Assembly: GCA_030680575.1 (NCBI GenBank)
Contig: JAUXVI010000024.1
Location: forward strand, 45,038 to 109,037
Source of the DNA: Hylemonella sp.
Lineage (GTDB): Bacteria; Pseudomonadota; Gammaproteobacteria; Burkholderiales; Burkholderiaceae_C
DNA length: 64,000 nucleotides
Direction: 5' to 3'
Positions 19,474 through 29,895 of this stretch are shown here, piece after piece. Position 1 is the first letter of the stretch, and each line of letters begins with the position of its first letter. The translations under genes and the position numbers were made by a program. A model generated the notes under the pieces. It was not told where the DNA came from. It worked only from the letters and a program-made list of their open reading frames with translations, and made no database searches.

Positions 19474-20112
19474 TCAAACCAGCGTCACCCCGGTCTTGGA
19501 CTGCACGAACTCACGTGTCACACCCGGCGCCAGCTCCACCAGCTTCAGCCCTTGCGGTGTGACGTCCATCACGGCCAGGTCGGTGATGATGCGGTCTACC
19601 ACGCCCTTACCGGTCAGCGGCAGGGTGCACTGGGGCAGGATCTTCAGGTCTTCGGTGCCGTCCTTCTTCTTCGCCACGTGCTCCATCAGCACGATGACAC
19701 GCGGCACGCCGGCCACCAGGTCCATGGCACCGCCCATGCCCTTGACCATCTTGCCGGGGATCATCCAGTTGGCCAGATCGCCCTGCTCGCTCACCTGCAT
19801 GGCACCGAGGATGGAGAGGTTGATCTTGCCGCCGCGGATCATGGCAAAACTCTCGTGGCTGCCGAAAATGGCCGAGCCCTTGATGGTGGTGACGGTCTGC
19901 TTGCCGGCGTTGATCAGGTCGGCGTCCACCTCGTCCTCGTACGGGAAGGGGCCGATGCCCAGCATGCCGTTCTCGCTCTGCAGCCAGACCTCGATGTGGT
20001 CGGGCACGAAGTTGGCCACCAGCGTCGGGATGCCGATGCCGAGATTCACATAAAAACCGTCTTGCAGTTCCTGCGCCGCACGCGCGGCCATTTGGTCTTG
20101 GGTCCAAGCCAT
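19474..20112 (-). CDS. scoB: 3-oxoacid CoA-transferase subunit B
   Basis: 212 residues. With ScoA it moves CoA from succinyl-CoA to acetoacetate or a related 3-oxoacid. Seen: [14 protein letters not shown] near the N-terminus, [12 protein letters not shown] carrying the catalytic Glu of the family, and [19 protein letters not shown]. It follows scoA by 11 bases and is surely cotranscribed. The sequence alone does not separate acetoacetate (ScoB/AtoA) from 3-oxoadipate (PcaJ) specificity; no catechol genes lie nearby, which favours ketone-body or PHB turnover. Confidence 0.92.
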   Translation of the reverse strand: MAWTQDQMAARAAQELQDGFYVNLGIGIPTLVANFVPDHIEVWLQSENGMLGIGPFPYEDEVDADLINAGKQTVTTIKGSAIFGSHESFAMIRGGKINLSILGAMQVSEQGDLANWMIPGKMVKGMGGAMDLVAGVPRVIVLMEHVAKKKDGTEDLKILPQCTLPLTGKGVVDRIITDLAVMDVTPQGLKLVELAPGVTREFVQSKTGVTLV

Positions 20113-20123
20113 GTTCGTGCTCC

Positions 20124-20828
<705 letters not shown>

Positions 20829-20863
20829 GCTGCTCTCCTTTGAAGAATCAATGGGCGTACGAT

Positions 20864-20885
20864 ACTACCTACTGGATTACGTAGT
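20864..20885. promoter_or_regulatory. Inverted repeat between scoA and PAS-LuxR gene
   Basis: ACTAC (20864-20868) and GTAGT (20881-20885) are separated by 12 bases in the only intergenic space shared by the divergent scoAB operon and regulator gene. Position and symmetry fit a dimeric activator site; five-base arms could arise by chance. Confidence 0.35.
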
Positions 20886-20906
20886 TCCGCGTAAATTGCA
20901 ACCCTG

Positions 20907-21497
20907 ATGCACCCCAGCCCCTCGCCACCGACACTTGCCGCCATGGACATTGACTATCGCCTTGCCTTCGAACTTGCCCCCATCGGCCTGGTGCTGTCTC
21001 GCAACCGTGTGATTGTGGACTGCAACCGCCATGTGTGCGAGATGTTCGGCACCACACATGATGAACTGGTCGGCCAGTCCTTCCTGGTGCTCTACCCCAG
21101 CGCCGACGAGTTCGAGCGCATCGGCGCGCGCATCATCCCCATCATGAGCCGCCAGGGCACTTATGCCGACGACCGCATCATGAAACGGATGGACGGTCGC
21201 TTCAAGGGGGAAACCTTCTGGTGTCACGTCACCGGCCGCGCCTTCGACCCGGCCGAGCCGCACGGCGCCGGCATCTGGACCTTCCAGGACCTGAGCTCGC
21301 ACCGCCCGGTGAAGGCCGAGTTGACGGCACGCGAACGCGAGGTGGCAGCCCACTTGCTGGACGGTCTGACCTCCAAGGAAATCGGCAAGGCCCTGACCAT
21401 CAGCCATCGCACGGTGGAGATCTACCGGGCTCGGCTGATGCGCAAGTACAAAGCCAGCACCACGGCCGACCTGGTGCACAAGCTCGTGGGCGGTTGA
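20907..21497 (+). CDS. PAS-domain LuxR-type transcriptional regulator
   Basis: 196 residues. Residues about 15-130 form a PAS-like sensor (YRLAFELAPIGLVLSRNRVIVDCN...MFGTTHDELVGQSF). The last 60 residues are a LuxR/FixJ helix-turn-helix: TAREREVAAHLLDGLTSKEIGKAL with recognition helix SHRTVEIYRARLMRKY. A soluble regulator with no receiver domain. It is divergent from scoAB and probably controls it. Start may be Met13 (20943), as neither candidate has a clear ribosome site. Confidence 0.87.
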   Translation: MHPSPSPPTLAAMDIDYRLAFELAPIGLVLSRNRVIVDCNRHVCEMFGTTHDELVGQSFLVLYPSADEFERIGARIIPIMSRQGTYADDRIMKRMDGRFKGETFWCHVTGRAFDPAEPHGAGIWTFQDLSSHRPVKAELTAREREVAAHLLDGLTSKEIGKALTISHRTVEIYRARLMRKYKASTTADLVHKLVGG

Positions 21498-21651
21498 ATC
21501 CACGGCAGCACGCTCGATGTCTTTCGCCTGCAGCGGTCAACGATCCAACTTCACGCATGCTTCATATTGATCACTTAAATTCAGTGATGCACTCACGCAA
21601 GCGCAGGCATCCTCGACACGCGGTCAATTCATTTACAAAGCATTCGATTCA

Positions 21652-22914
21652 ATGAACACACGAACGAAGGTTGGCATCGATCAGCTCTGCATTGGCATGC
21701 ACGTCAAGCTTGACGGCTGGGTGGGGCATCCCTTCCTCTTCAGCAGTTTCAAGATCAAGGATCAAAAGCAGCTGGACACCCTCCGGTCTTTGGGGCTGAA
21801 GGAAATCGAATACCTGCCGCAAAAGAGCGATGCCAAGCCGCTCCCGATACCGGCCCAGCCAGCAGCGCCGGCCGCACCCGCTGTCGCAGCCACCGCGCTG
21901 GACGAGCTGATGAAGCAGAAGAAGGAGCGCATCGAGTCCTTGCGTCAGGAAATGGAGCAAATCCAGGCTGCCGAGCGCAAATATGTCAAAACAGCCAATG
22001 CCGTCAAGAACGTCATGCGTCTGGCCAACAACAACCCGGCTCAGGCCGCCGAGCAGGCCAGCGAAATTGCAGCTCAGCTGAGTGAGATTTTTCTCGCCAG
22101 ACAAAACCCTTTCATTCACCTGATGGGCGACAACGCGTCCGACAGCAGCTCGCATTTCCACAGCCTCAACGTGACAATGCTGGCGCTGATCCTGGCCCAT
22201 GCCGTCGGCATCGAGGATGCGCAGACCTTGCAAGACATCGCTCAGGGCGCCATGCTGCACGACATTGGCAAGACCATGGTCCCCAGCCAGGTCCTGCTCA
22301 AGGACGAGGACCTGACGCCATCCGAAACCAAGCTGCTGGAAATGCACCCGGGCTACGGCATCAAGCTCATGCAACCGGTAGAAACACTGCCGCGCCGGGT
22401 CAAGGAAATCATCCTGTTCCATCACGAGATGGCCGATGGCAGCGGCCACCCCAAAGGCTTGAAGGGTGATGAGATTGACCAGGCAGTCCGCATCGTCACC
22501 ATTGCCAACACCTACGACAACCTGTGCAACCAGCGCGTGAGCGCACGCTGTAAAACACCGTCGGAAGCCCTGTCTTTCATGTACAAGACCGAAGGCGCCA
22601 AATACGACAAGACCCTGCTGTCGGCCTTCATCAAGTCCATGGGCATTTACCCGCCGGGCACCATCGTCATGCTCAAGAGCGGCAAGGTCGGCATCGTGAT
22701 GTCGATCGACTCCTCCGACCTGCTGCACCCCAACCTGATGTTGTACGACGCGGCCATCCCCAAAACCCAGGCAGCCATCGTCAACCTGCGCCGCGACCTG
22801 GACGACTCGGTGGACCGCACCCTGCGTCCCTCGGCGCTGCCCAAGCCGGTGTTCGACTACCTGAGCCCGCGCAAGCACATCAGCTATTTTGTGGAAAATG
22901 CCGGATCAGCTTAG
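21652..22914 (+). CDS. HD-GYP domain cyclic-di-GMP phosphodiesterase
   Basis: 420 residues. The N-terminal part (VGIDQLCIGMHVKLDGWVGHPF, then a region with KIKDQKQLDTLRSLG) is the DUF3391 domain common before HD-GYP. A Pro/Ala linker and a coiled segment follow. The HD-GYP domain has an intact HDIGK (His203-Asp204) and FHHEMADG, but the GYP triad reads GHP (His266). It should still bind its metals and hydrolyse cyclic di-GMP. It shares the C-terminal GIYPPG...LxSGxxGIV module with the degenerate HD-GYP gene at 1622, so the two are paralogues. Confidence 0.92.
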   Translation: MNTRTKVGIDQLCIGMHVKLDGWVGHPFLFSSFKIKDQKQLDTLRSLGLKEIEYLPQKSDAKPLPIPAQPAAPAAPAVAATALDELMKQKKERIESLRQEMEQIQAAERKYVKTANAVKNVMRLANNNPAQAAEQASEIAAQLSEIFLARQNPFIHLMGDNASDSSSHFHSLNVTMLALILAHAVGIEDAQTLQDIAQGAMLHDIGKTMVPSQVLLKDEDLTPSETKLLEMHPGYGIKLMQPVETLPRRVKEIILFHHEMADGSGHPKGLKGDEIDQAVRIVTIANTYDNLCNQRVSARCKTPSEALSFMYKTEGAKYDKTLLSAFIKSMGIYPPGTIVMLKSGKVGIVMSIDSSDLLHPNLMLYDAAIPKTQAAIVNLRRDLDDSVDRTLRPSALPKPVFDYLSPRKHISYFVENAGSA

Positions 22915-22987
22915 GCGGCATCTGGCTGCCGGCGCAAGCGATCGGCGAAGTCATCAAAACGACACACAGTTTCAACGCTTGGAAACC

Positions 22988-22993
22988 TATAAT
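22988..22993 (+). promoter_or_regulatory. Candidate -10 box before chemoreceptor gene
   Basis: A perfect TATAAT lies in the 285-base space between the HD-GYP and chemoreceptor genes. No good -35 is seen at 16-18 bases. If used, the leader would be about 200 bases. I see nothing else in that space. Confidence 0.35.
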
Positions 22994-23199
22994 TCAAATA
23001 CTGCTTCGAACCGGTCATGCTGACACGCATGACCATTCGTTTCCAGTCGTCCGACGCCTAAAGCGCGAACTGTCCCAGAAAGCAGTCTCGAATCAGCGCA
23101 CTGAGCTACGCCGTATCTGTCACAGTTGCAAGGTATCCGTCTCAAGACCACTCCGGTCTCATTTCGCGGTATCTGAGCATCCTCTTCAAGAAAACGATC

Positions 23200-24780
23200 A
23201 TGTTTCTGAACAACCTCTCAATCAGCAAGCGTCTGGCCATTGTGCTGGGCATCATTCTTGCCCTGTTCATGGCCAGCAGCTTTTTCACCATCCTGAAGCT
23301 GAGCCAGCTGGGCCATGAAATCGATGCCATGGTGCAGGACAACGTCAAGGCCGAGCGCGCCGGCGCCGACTGGCTGCGTCACACCACGGCCGGTGTCCAG
23401 CGCGCCGCAGCCATTGCCAAAAGCAGCGACACCGGCCTGGTCGCTTACTTCGCACCGGCTTCGGCCGAGTCGATCAAGCAGACCAATGTCCTGCAGAAGT
23501 TCATCGAAGAGAAGATGGACACGCCGGAGGAACGCCAGCTGTTCGACAAGGTGGGCGCCCTGCGCAAGAACTACCTGGCTGCGCGTGAAGAAGTCAGCAA
23601 GCTCAAGCAGGCCGGCGACGTGGAAGGCGCCAGCAAGGTCTTCAACGAACGCTTCGAACCCACCTCACGCGACTACCTTGCCGGCGTCCAGCAAATGGTG
23701 GACGCCCAGCGTGCCCAGCTCGATGAGGCCGCCAAGCGCAGCGAAACAATGCTCTCCCAAAGCAGGACTCTGCTGCTGGTCAGCAGCCTGCTCAGCCTGG
23801 GCCTGGGCATCGTGCTGGCCGTGCTGCTGGCACGCAGCATCACGCAGCCGCTACGCCGCGCGGAAACCATGGCCCAGGCCATTGCCGACATGGATCTGAC
23901 TGGCGCCCCGCAGAACAGCTACGCCAGCGACGAGACTGGCAAGCTGCTGCGCGCCCTCGACCAGATGCGCACTGCACTGCAGAACTCGCTGAGCCAGGTG
24001 CGCCGCGTGGTCGACAATGTGTCGACTGCCAGCGTGCAGATCGCCACCGGCAACAAGGACTTGAGCGCCCGCACCGAGCAGACCGCCAGCAACCTGGAAG
24101 AAACCGCCAGCTCGATGGAAGAGCTGACCAGCACCGTGCGCCAGAGCGCCGACTCGGCACGGCAGGCCAACCAGCTCGCCTCCTCCGCAGCCGAAGTGGC
24201 GCAGCGCGGCGGTCAGGTGGTCTCGCAAGTGGTGTCCACCATGGACGAGATCAACGCCAGCTCCAGGAAGATTGCCGACATCATCAGCGTGATCGATGGC
24301 ATTGCTTTCCAGACCAACATCCTGGCGCTCAATGCGGCCGTGGAAGCTGCACGTGCCGGCGAGCAAGGCCGCGGTTTTGCCGTGGTGGCCAGCGAAGTGC
24401 GTAGCCTGGCCGGTCGTTCGGCCGAAGCGGCGAAGGAAATCAAGTCGCTGATCGACGCCAGTGTCAGCAGCGTGGCATCGGGCTCCCAGCAAGTGAAGGA
24501 AGCCGGCAGCACCATGGACGAAATTGTCGCCAGCGTCAGCCGTGTGACCGACATCATTGGCGAGATCAGCGCTGCCGCCTCTGAGCAGAGTCAGGGCATC
24601 AGCCAAGTCAATGTCGCCGTCAACCAGCTGGACCAGATGACGCAGCAAAACGCAGCGTTGGTGGAAGAGTCCACCGCTGCCGCCGAAAGTCTGCAGGAGC
24701 AGGCCCGTCTGCTGGCCGAGGCCGTGAGCGCCTTCAAGCTCAATGCGACCAGCAACAGCAACCTGCTCCAGCTGCGCTGA
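23200..24780 (+). CDS. Methyl-accepting chemotaxis protein
   Basis: 526 residues: membrane segment at about 10-32, a periplasmic four-helix-bundle-sized domain of about 155 residues, second membrane segment at about 190-210, HAMP ([18 protein letters not shown]), then the cytoplasmic coiled-coil with the conserved hairpin tip [20 protein letters not shown] and [25 protein letters not shown]. It senses an unknown ligand and signals to CheA. There is no C-terminal CheR-tethering pentapeptide. A terminator follows. Confidence 0.96.
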   Translation: MFLNNLSISKRLAIVLGIILALFMASSFFTILKLSQLGHEIDAMVQDNVKAERAGADWLRHTTAGVQRAAAIAKSSDTGLVAYFAPASAESIKQTNVLQKFIEEKMDTPEERQLFDKVGALRKNYLAAREEVSKLKQAGDVEGASKVFNERFEPTSRDYLAGVQQMVDAQRAQLDEAAKRSETMLSQSRTLLLVSSLLSLGLGIVLAVLLARSITQPLRRAETMAQAIADMDLTGAPQNSYASDETGKLLRALDQMRTALQNSLSQVRRVVDNVSTASVQIATGNKDLSARTEQTASNLEETASSMEELTSTVRQSADSARQANQLASSAAEVAQRGGQVVSQVVSTMDEINASSRKIADIISVIDGIAFQTNILALNAAVEAARAGEQGRGFAVVASEVRSLAGRSAEAAKEIKSLIDASVSSVASGSQQVKEAGSTMDEIVASVSRVTDIIGEISAAASEQSQGISQVNVAVNQLDQMTQQNAALVEESTAAAESLQEQARLLAEAVSAFKLNATSNSNLLQLR

Positions 24781-24794
24781 GTCGACCCGGAAAT

Positions 24795-24855
24795 GCTATT
24801 GATTTAGTAGCATTTCGCGCATATTCCACAAGGGCCGGATGCCAATCCGGCCCTT
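24795..24855 (+). repeat. Two-hairpin short repeat, copy B
   Basis: Fourteen bases after the chemoreceptor stop: GCTA, 9 bases, TAGC, 3 bases, TCGCGC, ATAT, then ACAAGGGC merging into a GC-rich hairpin. It matches copy A on the minus strand at 12961-13003 element for element. See the terminator entry for the second hairpin. Confidence 0.7.
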
Positions 24856-24862
24856 ATTTTTT
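24830..24862 (+). terminator. Rho-independent terminator after chemoreceptor gene
   Basis: AAGGGCCGGAT (24830-24840) pairs with ATCCGGCCCTT (24845-24855) around GCCA and is followed by a run of six T. The right arm overlaps the stop codon of the convergent decarboxylase-like gene. Confidence 0.88.
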
Positions 24863-25225
24863 GGCGTCGATCACTTCCGCCGCCGAGCGAAAGGCATCCA
24901 CCGCCGCGGGCACGCCGCAGTAGATGCTGGCGTGCAGCAGGACCTCCTGAATCTCGGTGACCGTGGCGCCGTTGTTGAGCGCGCCGCGCACGTGGCCTTT
25001 CAGTTCGTGCTGCTTGCCCAGGGCGGTCAACATGGCCACGGTGATCAGGCTGCGTGTCTTGCGGTCCAGCCCCTCGCGCTGCCAGACGTCGCCCCAGGCG
25101 TTGCGTGTGATGTAGTGCTGCATTGGCAGCGTGAACTCGGTGGCGTTGGCAAAGGCATTGGCCACGAAGTCCTCGCCCATCACCTGTTTGCGCGTGGCCA
25201 GACCTTTTTCGTACTCGGCATCCAT
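24854..25225 (-). CDS. Carboxymuconolactone decarboxylase family protein (PcaC-like)
   Basis: 123 residues, the length of PcaC. The C-terminal signature HVRGALNNGATVTEIQEVLLHASIYCGVPAAV is typical of gamma-carboxymuconolactone decarboxylase in the protocatechuate branch. No other pca genes are near, and many members of this family do other jobs, so the reaction is not certain. Start at 25225 (MDAEYEKGL) because CAGGAGAAC precedes it. Divergent from a second member of the same fold. Confidence 0.85.
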   Translation of the reverse strand: MDAEYEKGLATRKQVMGEDFVANAFANATEFTLPMQHYITRNAWGDVWQREGLDRKTRSLITVAMLTALGKQHELKGHVRGALNNGATVTEIQEVLLHASIYCGVPAAVDAFRSAAEVIDAKK

Positions 25226-25305
25226 GAATCGTTCTCCTGTTTTTGGCTGCAAGTTGCGTGTCAAGCACCAAGCATAATCTGCGGCAGAACAACGAGGAGA
25301 CACAC

Positions 25306-25881
25306 ATGAGCCGCTACCCCCATCCCGAGATCAAAGACCTGCCCGACGACATCCGCGCCAAGATACTGGAAGTGCAGGAGAAGGCCGGCTTCGTGCCCAA
25401 CGTCTTCCTGGCGCTGGCGCGCCGCCCGGCCGAGTGGCGCGCCTTCTTCGCCTACCACGATGCCCTGATGCTCAAGGAGGACTCGGGCCTCACCAAGGGT
25501 GACCGCGAGATGATCGTCACCACCACCAGCGCGGCCAACCAGTGCCTGTACTGCGTTGTGGCGCACGGCGCCATCCTGCGCATCTACGAGAAAAAGCCGC
25601 TGGTGGCCGACCAGGTGGCCGTGAACCACCGCAAGGCCGACATCACACCGCGCCAGCGCGCCATGCTCGACTTCGCCATGAAGGTCTGTCTGCGTTCGCA
25701 CGAGATTGAAGAGGCCGATTTCACGGCGCTGCACGCGCACGGCTTCAGCGACGAAGACATCTGGGACATTGCCGCCATCACCGCCTTCTTCGGCCTGTCC
25801 AACCGCATGGCGTCGTTCAGCAACATGATGCCCAACCCCGAGTTCTACCTGATGGGCCGGGTGCCAAAGCAGAAGCCGTAA
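25306..25881 (+). CDS. Peroxidase-related AhpD-fold protein
   Basis: 191 residues. The AhpD/CMD core is shown by ANQCLYCVVAHGAILR: a CxxC redox pair followed by His, as in alkylhydroperoxidase AhpD and the uncharacterised peroxidase-related family. The C-terminal FFGLSNRMASFSNMMPNPEFYLMG is typical of the latter. It probably reduces peroxides or acts as a thiol relay in the cytosol. Start at 25306 with GAGGAG upstream. Divergent from the PcaC-like gene over 80 bases. Confidence 0.87.
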   Translation: MSRYPHPEIKDLPDDIRAKILEVQEKAGFVPNVFLALARRPAEWRAFFAYHDALMLKEDSGLTKGDREMIVTTTSAANQCLYCVVAHGAILRIYEKKPLVADQVAVNHRKADITPRQRAMLDFAMKVCLRSHEIEEADFTALHAHGFSDEDIWDIAAITAFFGLSNRMASFSNMMPNPEFYLMGRVPKQKP

Positions 25882-25960
25882 GGCGGCGCATCCGGCGCAA
25901 TCCGGCTGCCTCCGGTGGGGTACACAGAAGCGTCGACCCGACACGAACATGGAGATTCGC

Positions 25961-26770
25961 ATGACCGCATCGTTTCGCCGCTTTATCCTCGCACTGGGCA
26001 TTTCGCTGTCATTCGCAGGGCTCGCCCTGCCCGCGGCGGCACAAGGTGGCCCTATCGGCATCGTCGTCATGCATGGCAAAGGCGGTTCGCCCACCAAGCA
26101 TGTCGCCGATCTGGCCGCTGCGCTCAAGGACCAGGGGCTGCTGGTTGCCAACCTGGAAATGCCCTGGTCCGGCCGGCGCGAGTACGACGTCCCCGTCAGC
26201 CAGGCCGTGGCCGAAGTGGAACTGGCCCTGACAACGCTGCGCGAACAGGGTGCGCAGAAACTGTTTGTGGCCGGCCACAGCCAGGGCGGCCTGTTCACGC
26301 TCTACCTCGGCGGCCAGCTCAAGGTGGACGGCCTCATTGCCATGGCACCGGGCGGCAGCGCCGGCAGCAAGGTGTACCGGGAGAAGCTGGCCGACGCCAT
26401 GACAGAAGCCCGCCGGCTGGTCGCCCAGGGCAAGGGCCATGAAAAAACCCGCCTGATGGATTACGAAAGCGCCCGTGGCAGCTACCCCATCGTCGTCGCC
26501 CCAGCCACCTACCTGAGCTGGTTCGATCCGGCAGGCGCCATGAACCAGTCCACGGCCCTGAGCAAGCTCAATCCCGCCATTCCGGTGCTGCTCATCGTTC
26601 CCACCCGGGACTACCCGGGCCTGCTGCGGCTCAAGCAAGAAACCGCCGATGCCTTGCCCCGTCATCCGCAGACCCGGCTGTACGAGCCGGATGCCACCCA
26701 TCTTGAGGCGCCCACGGCCTCGGCGCCGGAAATCATCCGCTGGATCCGGGCCGTGGCCGGTGGCCGCTAG
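25961..26770 (+). CDS. Exported alpha/beta hydrolase
   Basis: 269 residues with a signal peptide (MTASFRRFILALGISLSF... ending PAAAQG). The nucleophile elbow is GHSQGG and the oxyanion region is VVMHGKGGSP; a late ATHLEAP supplies the likely catalytic His. Substrate unknown. GGAG lies 7 bases before the chosen ATG. Confidence 0.85.
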   Translation: MTASFRRFILALGISLSFAGLALPAAAQGGPIGIVVMHGKGGSPTKHVADLAAALKDQGLLVANLEMPWSGRREYDVPVSQAVAEVELALTTLREQGAQKLFVAGHSQGGLFTLYLGGQLKVDGLIAMAPGGSAGSKVYREKLADAMTEARRLVAQGKGHEKTRLMDYESARGSYPIVVAPATYLSWFDPAGAMNQSTALSKLNPAIPVLLIVPTRDYPGLLRLKQETADALPRHPQTRLYEPDATHLEAPTASAPEIIRWIRAVAGGR

Positions 26771-26924
26771 ACAACGCGGTGGCGCCAGGCCGGCCTTCGC
26801 GCCGAGCGCATTACCTCACAGGGTATCAGCGGGGCGCCGACTTGCAATGCGGATGTCCGGCCACTATGCTGTGACGCCGACCTTGTCACGCGGTGATTTC
26901 GCCGCAGTCGTGCTGGAGCACCCC

Positions 26925-27386
26925 ATGAGCCGATTCAAGTTCCTCGCCTCTCTCCTCGTCATTCTGTGCAGCCAGGTCGTCTGGGCTGCGGATGACACAA
27001 GCACCAGCACGTCGGCACCGCCCTCGGAGCTGACCCAGGCCCGGCAACTGATCGGCCAGAAAAACTGGACCGGCGCCGTTGATGTGCTGGGCAACTTCAC
27101 CCGCGCCAACCCCGGCAACGCCGACGGTTTCAACCTGTTGGGCTACAGCCTGCGACACCTCAAGCGTTATGACGAATCCCTGGCCGCCTACAACAAGGCC
27201 CTGACGATCGACCCCAAACACCGTGGCGCGCACGAGTACATCGGCGAGGCCTACATCCAGCTCGGTCAGTTGGACAAGGCCAAGCAGCACCTGGACGCGC
27301 TCGACAAGATTTGCACCTTCTCCTGCGAGGAATACCGCGACCTGAAGAAGTCTTATGAGATGGCCAGCAAGGCCAAGAGCAACTGA
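26925..27386 (+). CDS. Small exported TPR protein
   Basis: 153 residues with a signal peptide (SRFKFLASLLVILCSQVVWA). Two tetratricopeptide units are clear: ADGFNLLGYSLRHLKRYDES...ALTIDP and HRGAHEYIGEAYIQLGQLDKA. Probably a periplasmic protein-protein adaptor. GGAG stands 6 bases before the ATG. It follows the hydrolase gene by 154 bases. Confidence 0.85.
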   Translation: MSRFKFLASLLVILCSQVVWAADDTSTSTSAPPSELTQARQLIGQKNWTGAVDVLGNFTRANPGNADGFNLLGYSLRHLKRYDESLAAYNKALTIDPKHRGAHEYIGEAYIQLGQLDKAKQHLDALDKICTFSCEEYRDLKKSYEMASKAKSN

Positions 27387-27414
27387 GGCAAACGGCGAAC
27401 CCGGCCGGACCGGG

Positions 27415-29847
27415 CTACTTCAGGGTGCGTGGCCGGCGTTCCGGCTTGGCGCCTGAGGCCTGGCAGGCGCGGCGGTAGTCCTGCAGCGTCTTCTGCGCCC
27501 GGCCCAGCACTGTGTCCGGCGGATAACCGCCGGTGCCCAGCTCACCGAAGGGCAAGCCAGTCAGCAGTTCCATGCCTTCGCTGGCCAGTTCGGCGGTGTA
27601 GATCCGAAAGCGTCCCTGTGCCACTGCCTCCACCACGCGGCGGTCCAGCATCAGGTGGCGGCGGTTGCGGCGCGGAATCAGCACCCCCTGCTCACCGGTG
27701 AGCCCCATCAACTCGCAGCTGCGGAAATAACCCTCGATCTTCTCGTTGATGCCGCCCACCGGCAGCATTTCGCCGCGCTGGTTCACAGCACCCGTCACGG
27801 CAATGCCCTGCTTGAGCGGCGCATTGGCCAGCGCCGACAACAGCGCATAGAACTCGGCACAGGAGGCCGAGTCGCCCTCCACCCCGCTGTACTCCTGCTC
27901 GAACACCACCGCCGCATTAAGCGCCAGCGGTGCGATGTGCGAGAACAGCGACGACAGGTAGCTGTGCAGGATCAGCACACCCTTGTCGTGGATCGGCCCT
28001 GAGAGCTCCACCTCGCGCTCGATGTTGAGCAGGCCTTCGTCGCCGGCATGGGTGCGTGCCGTCACCCGCACCGGAAAGCCGAAGCGGTAGTCGCCCAGGT
28101 CCACCACCGTCAGGCCGTTGACCTGCGCCACTTTCTCGCCCTGCAAATCCAGCAGGCGCTCGCCGTCAACAATGGTTTCCTGCAGGCGCTGCTCCGGGTA
28201 GTCGTGGCGGTGGATGCGCGCCAGCCGTGCGGCTTCCACGTCCTGCGCCTCTACCCGCGTGGCGCTGCGCGCACGCGCCATGGCGGCCGCCTCCATCACC
28301 AGCCCCTCGGTGTGGGCAAAGATGGCGCTCTGGCGTGCCTGGTCTTCCGCTTCGCGGTGCGCTTCTTCCAGCAGGGCCGCCACGGCGGCGGCGCTGAAGT
28401 GCGGCAGCCCCATCTTGCGGCAGGTGTGCGCCACGAAGATGGCGCTGGCCAGCCTTGACTCGGCGTTGGCGGCAAAGCTCTCGGCAAAGTCCACCTTGCA
28501 GCGGAAGCGGCGCGCGAATTCCGGGTCGCCCTCCTGTACCGCGTAGTACTCCTCCACCGAGGCAATGAGGATGAGCTTCACATCCACGTCCACCGGCTCG
28601 GGCTGCAGCGACATGGCCGCAATCGGCGAATACAGCATGCCCGGCTCCTCGATCTGCAGCCGCCCGCTGCGCAGGAAGCGGCGCAGCTTCTCCCATACCG
28701 GCTCGTCGGCCAGCAGGTCGCGCAGGTGCAGCATCAGGAAGCCGCCGTGCGCCTTGAGCAGGCTGCCGGCACGGATGCGCGAGAAGTCCGTCAGCAGCAC
28801 GTCGTTTTCCGACTGGTACTCGATGCTGCCGAACAGCGCGCGAAACAGCGGGTTGTCCTCCACGATCACCGGCGCACCGTTGAGCGCGTGGTTGTCCACC
28901 ATCAGGTTCACGTGGTAGCGCGCCAGCACCTCGGCCAGTGCCTGCAGCCGGATTTCTTCGCTCTCGCGCTCGTCCATGTCGCCGACCTGGAACAGCTCCA
29001 GGTTTTCCAGCACGTCGTGCATCACCTGTTCCAGGTAGTTGCCGAGCTTGACCGAGTCCTTGATCTGCTTGCGCAGCTCGTTGCGGATTTCCTGCAGTTC
29101 ATGCTCCAGCATGGGCTTGATGATCTGCCGCCGCAATGCCGCCAGCGCCTCGTTCATCACGCGCTCCATGGCGCGCGTCTTCTCCATGAAGCGGGTGATT
29201 TCGGTGCGCAGCTCCTCTTCCATGCGGTCAATCTCGACGCGCCGCTCCTTCGGCAGCGCCAGCGCCTTGCCCTCGGTCAGCGGCTCGCCCTTGTCGTCGC
29301 GCAGGGTGAAAACCATGCGGCCCGACTCGCGGATCAACGCAAAGTTGCGTGCCTCGGCAAAAGCCTCCAGTTCGGCGTAGGCGCGGTCTTCCTCGGCCTT
29401 GTAGGTCTTGGTCAGGCGCTCGCTCTCGGCCTTGAAGTCGGGGCCCACCAGGCGCTTCGGGATTTCGCTTTGCAGCGTCTTGATGAGCTGCACCATCAGC
29501 TGGCGCAACTGCCGCCCTTGCCCTGCGGGCATACGCAGCGCACGCGGGTGCTCGGGTACGTCGAAGTTGTGCAGGTAGCACAGGTCGGGCGGCACCGGTC
29601 GCTCGGCCGCCACCGCACGCATCATCTCGCACAGCAGCGTGGTGCGCCCGCTGCCCACCTCGCCCAGCACGAAGAGGTTGTAGTCCGGCTGGTCCATCTG
29701 CAGGCCGAAGCGCGCGGCCTGCTCGGCGCGCTCCTGGCCGATCCAGGGCAGCGGGTGGTGCAGCAGTTCGGAGGTATCGGCGAACCCAAGCGCCTGGGCA
29801 TCGATGGCCAGGCGCAGGTCGGAGGCAGGAACGTGGGTAATGGGCAT
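27415..29847 (-). CDS. Lon-related ATP-dependent protease (LonB/LonC-like)
   Basis: 810 residues. N-terminal AAA part with a P-loop-like LGEVGSGRTTLL in which the Walker Lys is Arg68, a long coiled-coil insertion (about 150-290), the second half of the AAA module with a GGFLMLHLRDLL Walker-B-like stretch, and a C-terminal Lon protease domain. The Ser-Lys dyad is in place: EGDSASCAEFYALLSAL and GINEKIEGYF. COG1067 type, found next to housekeeping Lon in many proteobacteria; the substrate is unknown. The altered P-loop suggests weak or different nucleotide use. Confidence 0.92.
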   Translation of the reverse strand: MPITHVPASDLRLAIDAQALGFADTSELLHHPLPWIGQERAEQAARFGLQMDQPDYNLFVLGEVGSGRTTLLCEMMRAVAAERPVPPDLCYLHNFDVPEHPRALRMPAGQGRQLRQLMVQLIKTLQSEIPKRLVGPDFKAESERLTKTYKAEEDRAYAELEAFAEARNFALIRESGRMVFTLRDDKGEPLTEGKALALPKERRVEIDRMEEELRTEITRFMEKTRAMERVMNEALAALRRQIIKPMLEHELQEIRNELRKQIKDSVKLGNYLEQVMHDVLENLELFQVGDMDERESEEIRLQALAEVLARYHVNLMVDNHALNGAPVIVEDNPLFRALFGSIEYQSENDVLLTDFSRIRAGSLLKAHGGFLMLHLRDLLADEPVWEKLRRFLRSGRLQIEEPGMLYSPIAAMSLQPEPVDVDVKLILIASVEEYYAVQEGDPEFARRFRCKVDFAESFAANAESRLASAIFVAHTCRKMGLPHFSAAAVAALLEEAHREAEDQARQSAIFAHTEGLVMEAAAMARARSATRVEAQDVEAARLARIHRHDYPEQRLQETIVDGERLLDLQGEKVAQVNGLTVVDLGDYRFGFPVRVTARTHAGDEGLLNIEREVELSGPIHDKGVLILHSYLSSLFSHIAPLALNAAVVFEQEYSGVEGDSASCAEFYALLSALANAPLKQGIAVTGAVNQRGEMLPVGGINEKIEGYFRSCELMGLTGEQGVLIPRRNRRHLMLDRRVVEAVAQGRFRIYTAELASEGMELLTGLPFGELGTGGYPPDTVLGRAQKTLQDYRRACQASGAKPERRPRTLK

Positions 29848-29895
29848 GGCAGCAAGCGTGGTTGGCTGCTTATTTTGCGCCCATCCCGAGTGCGG

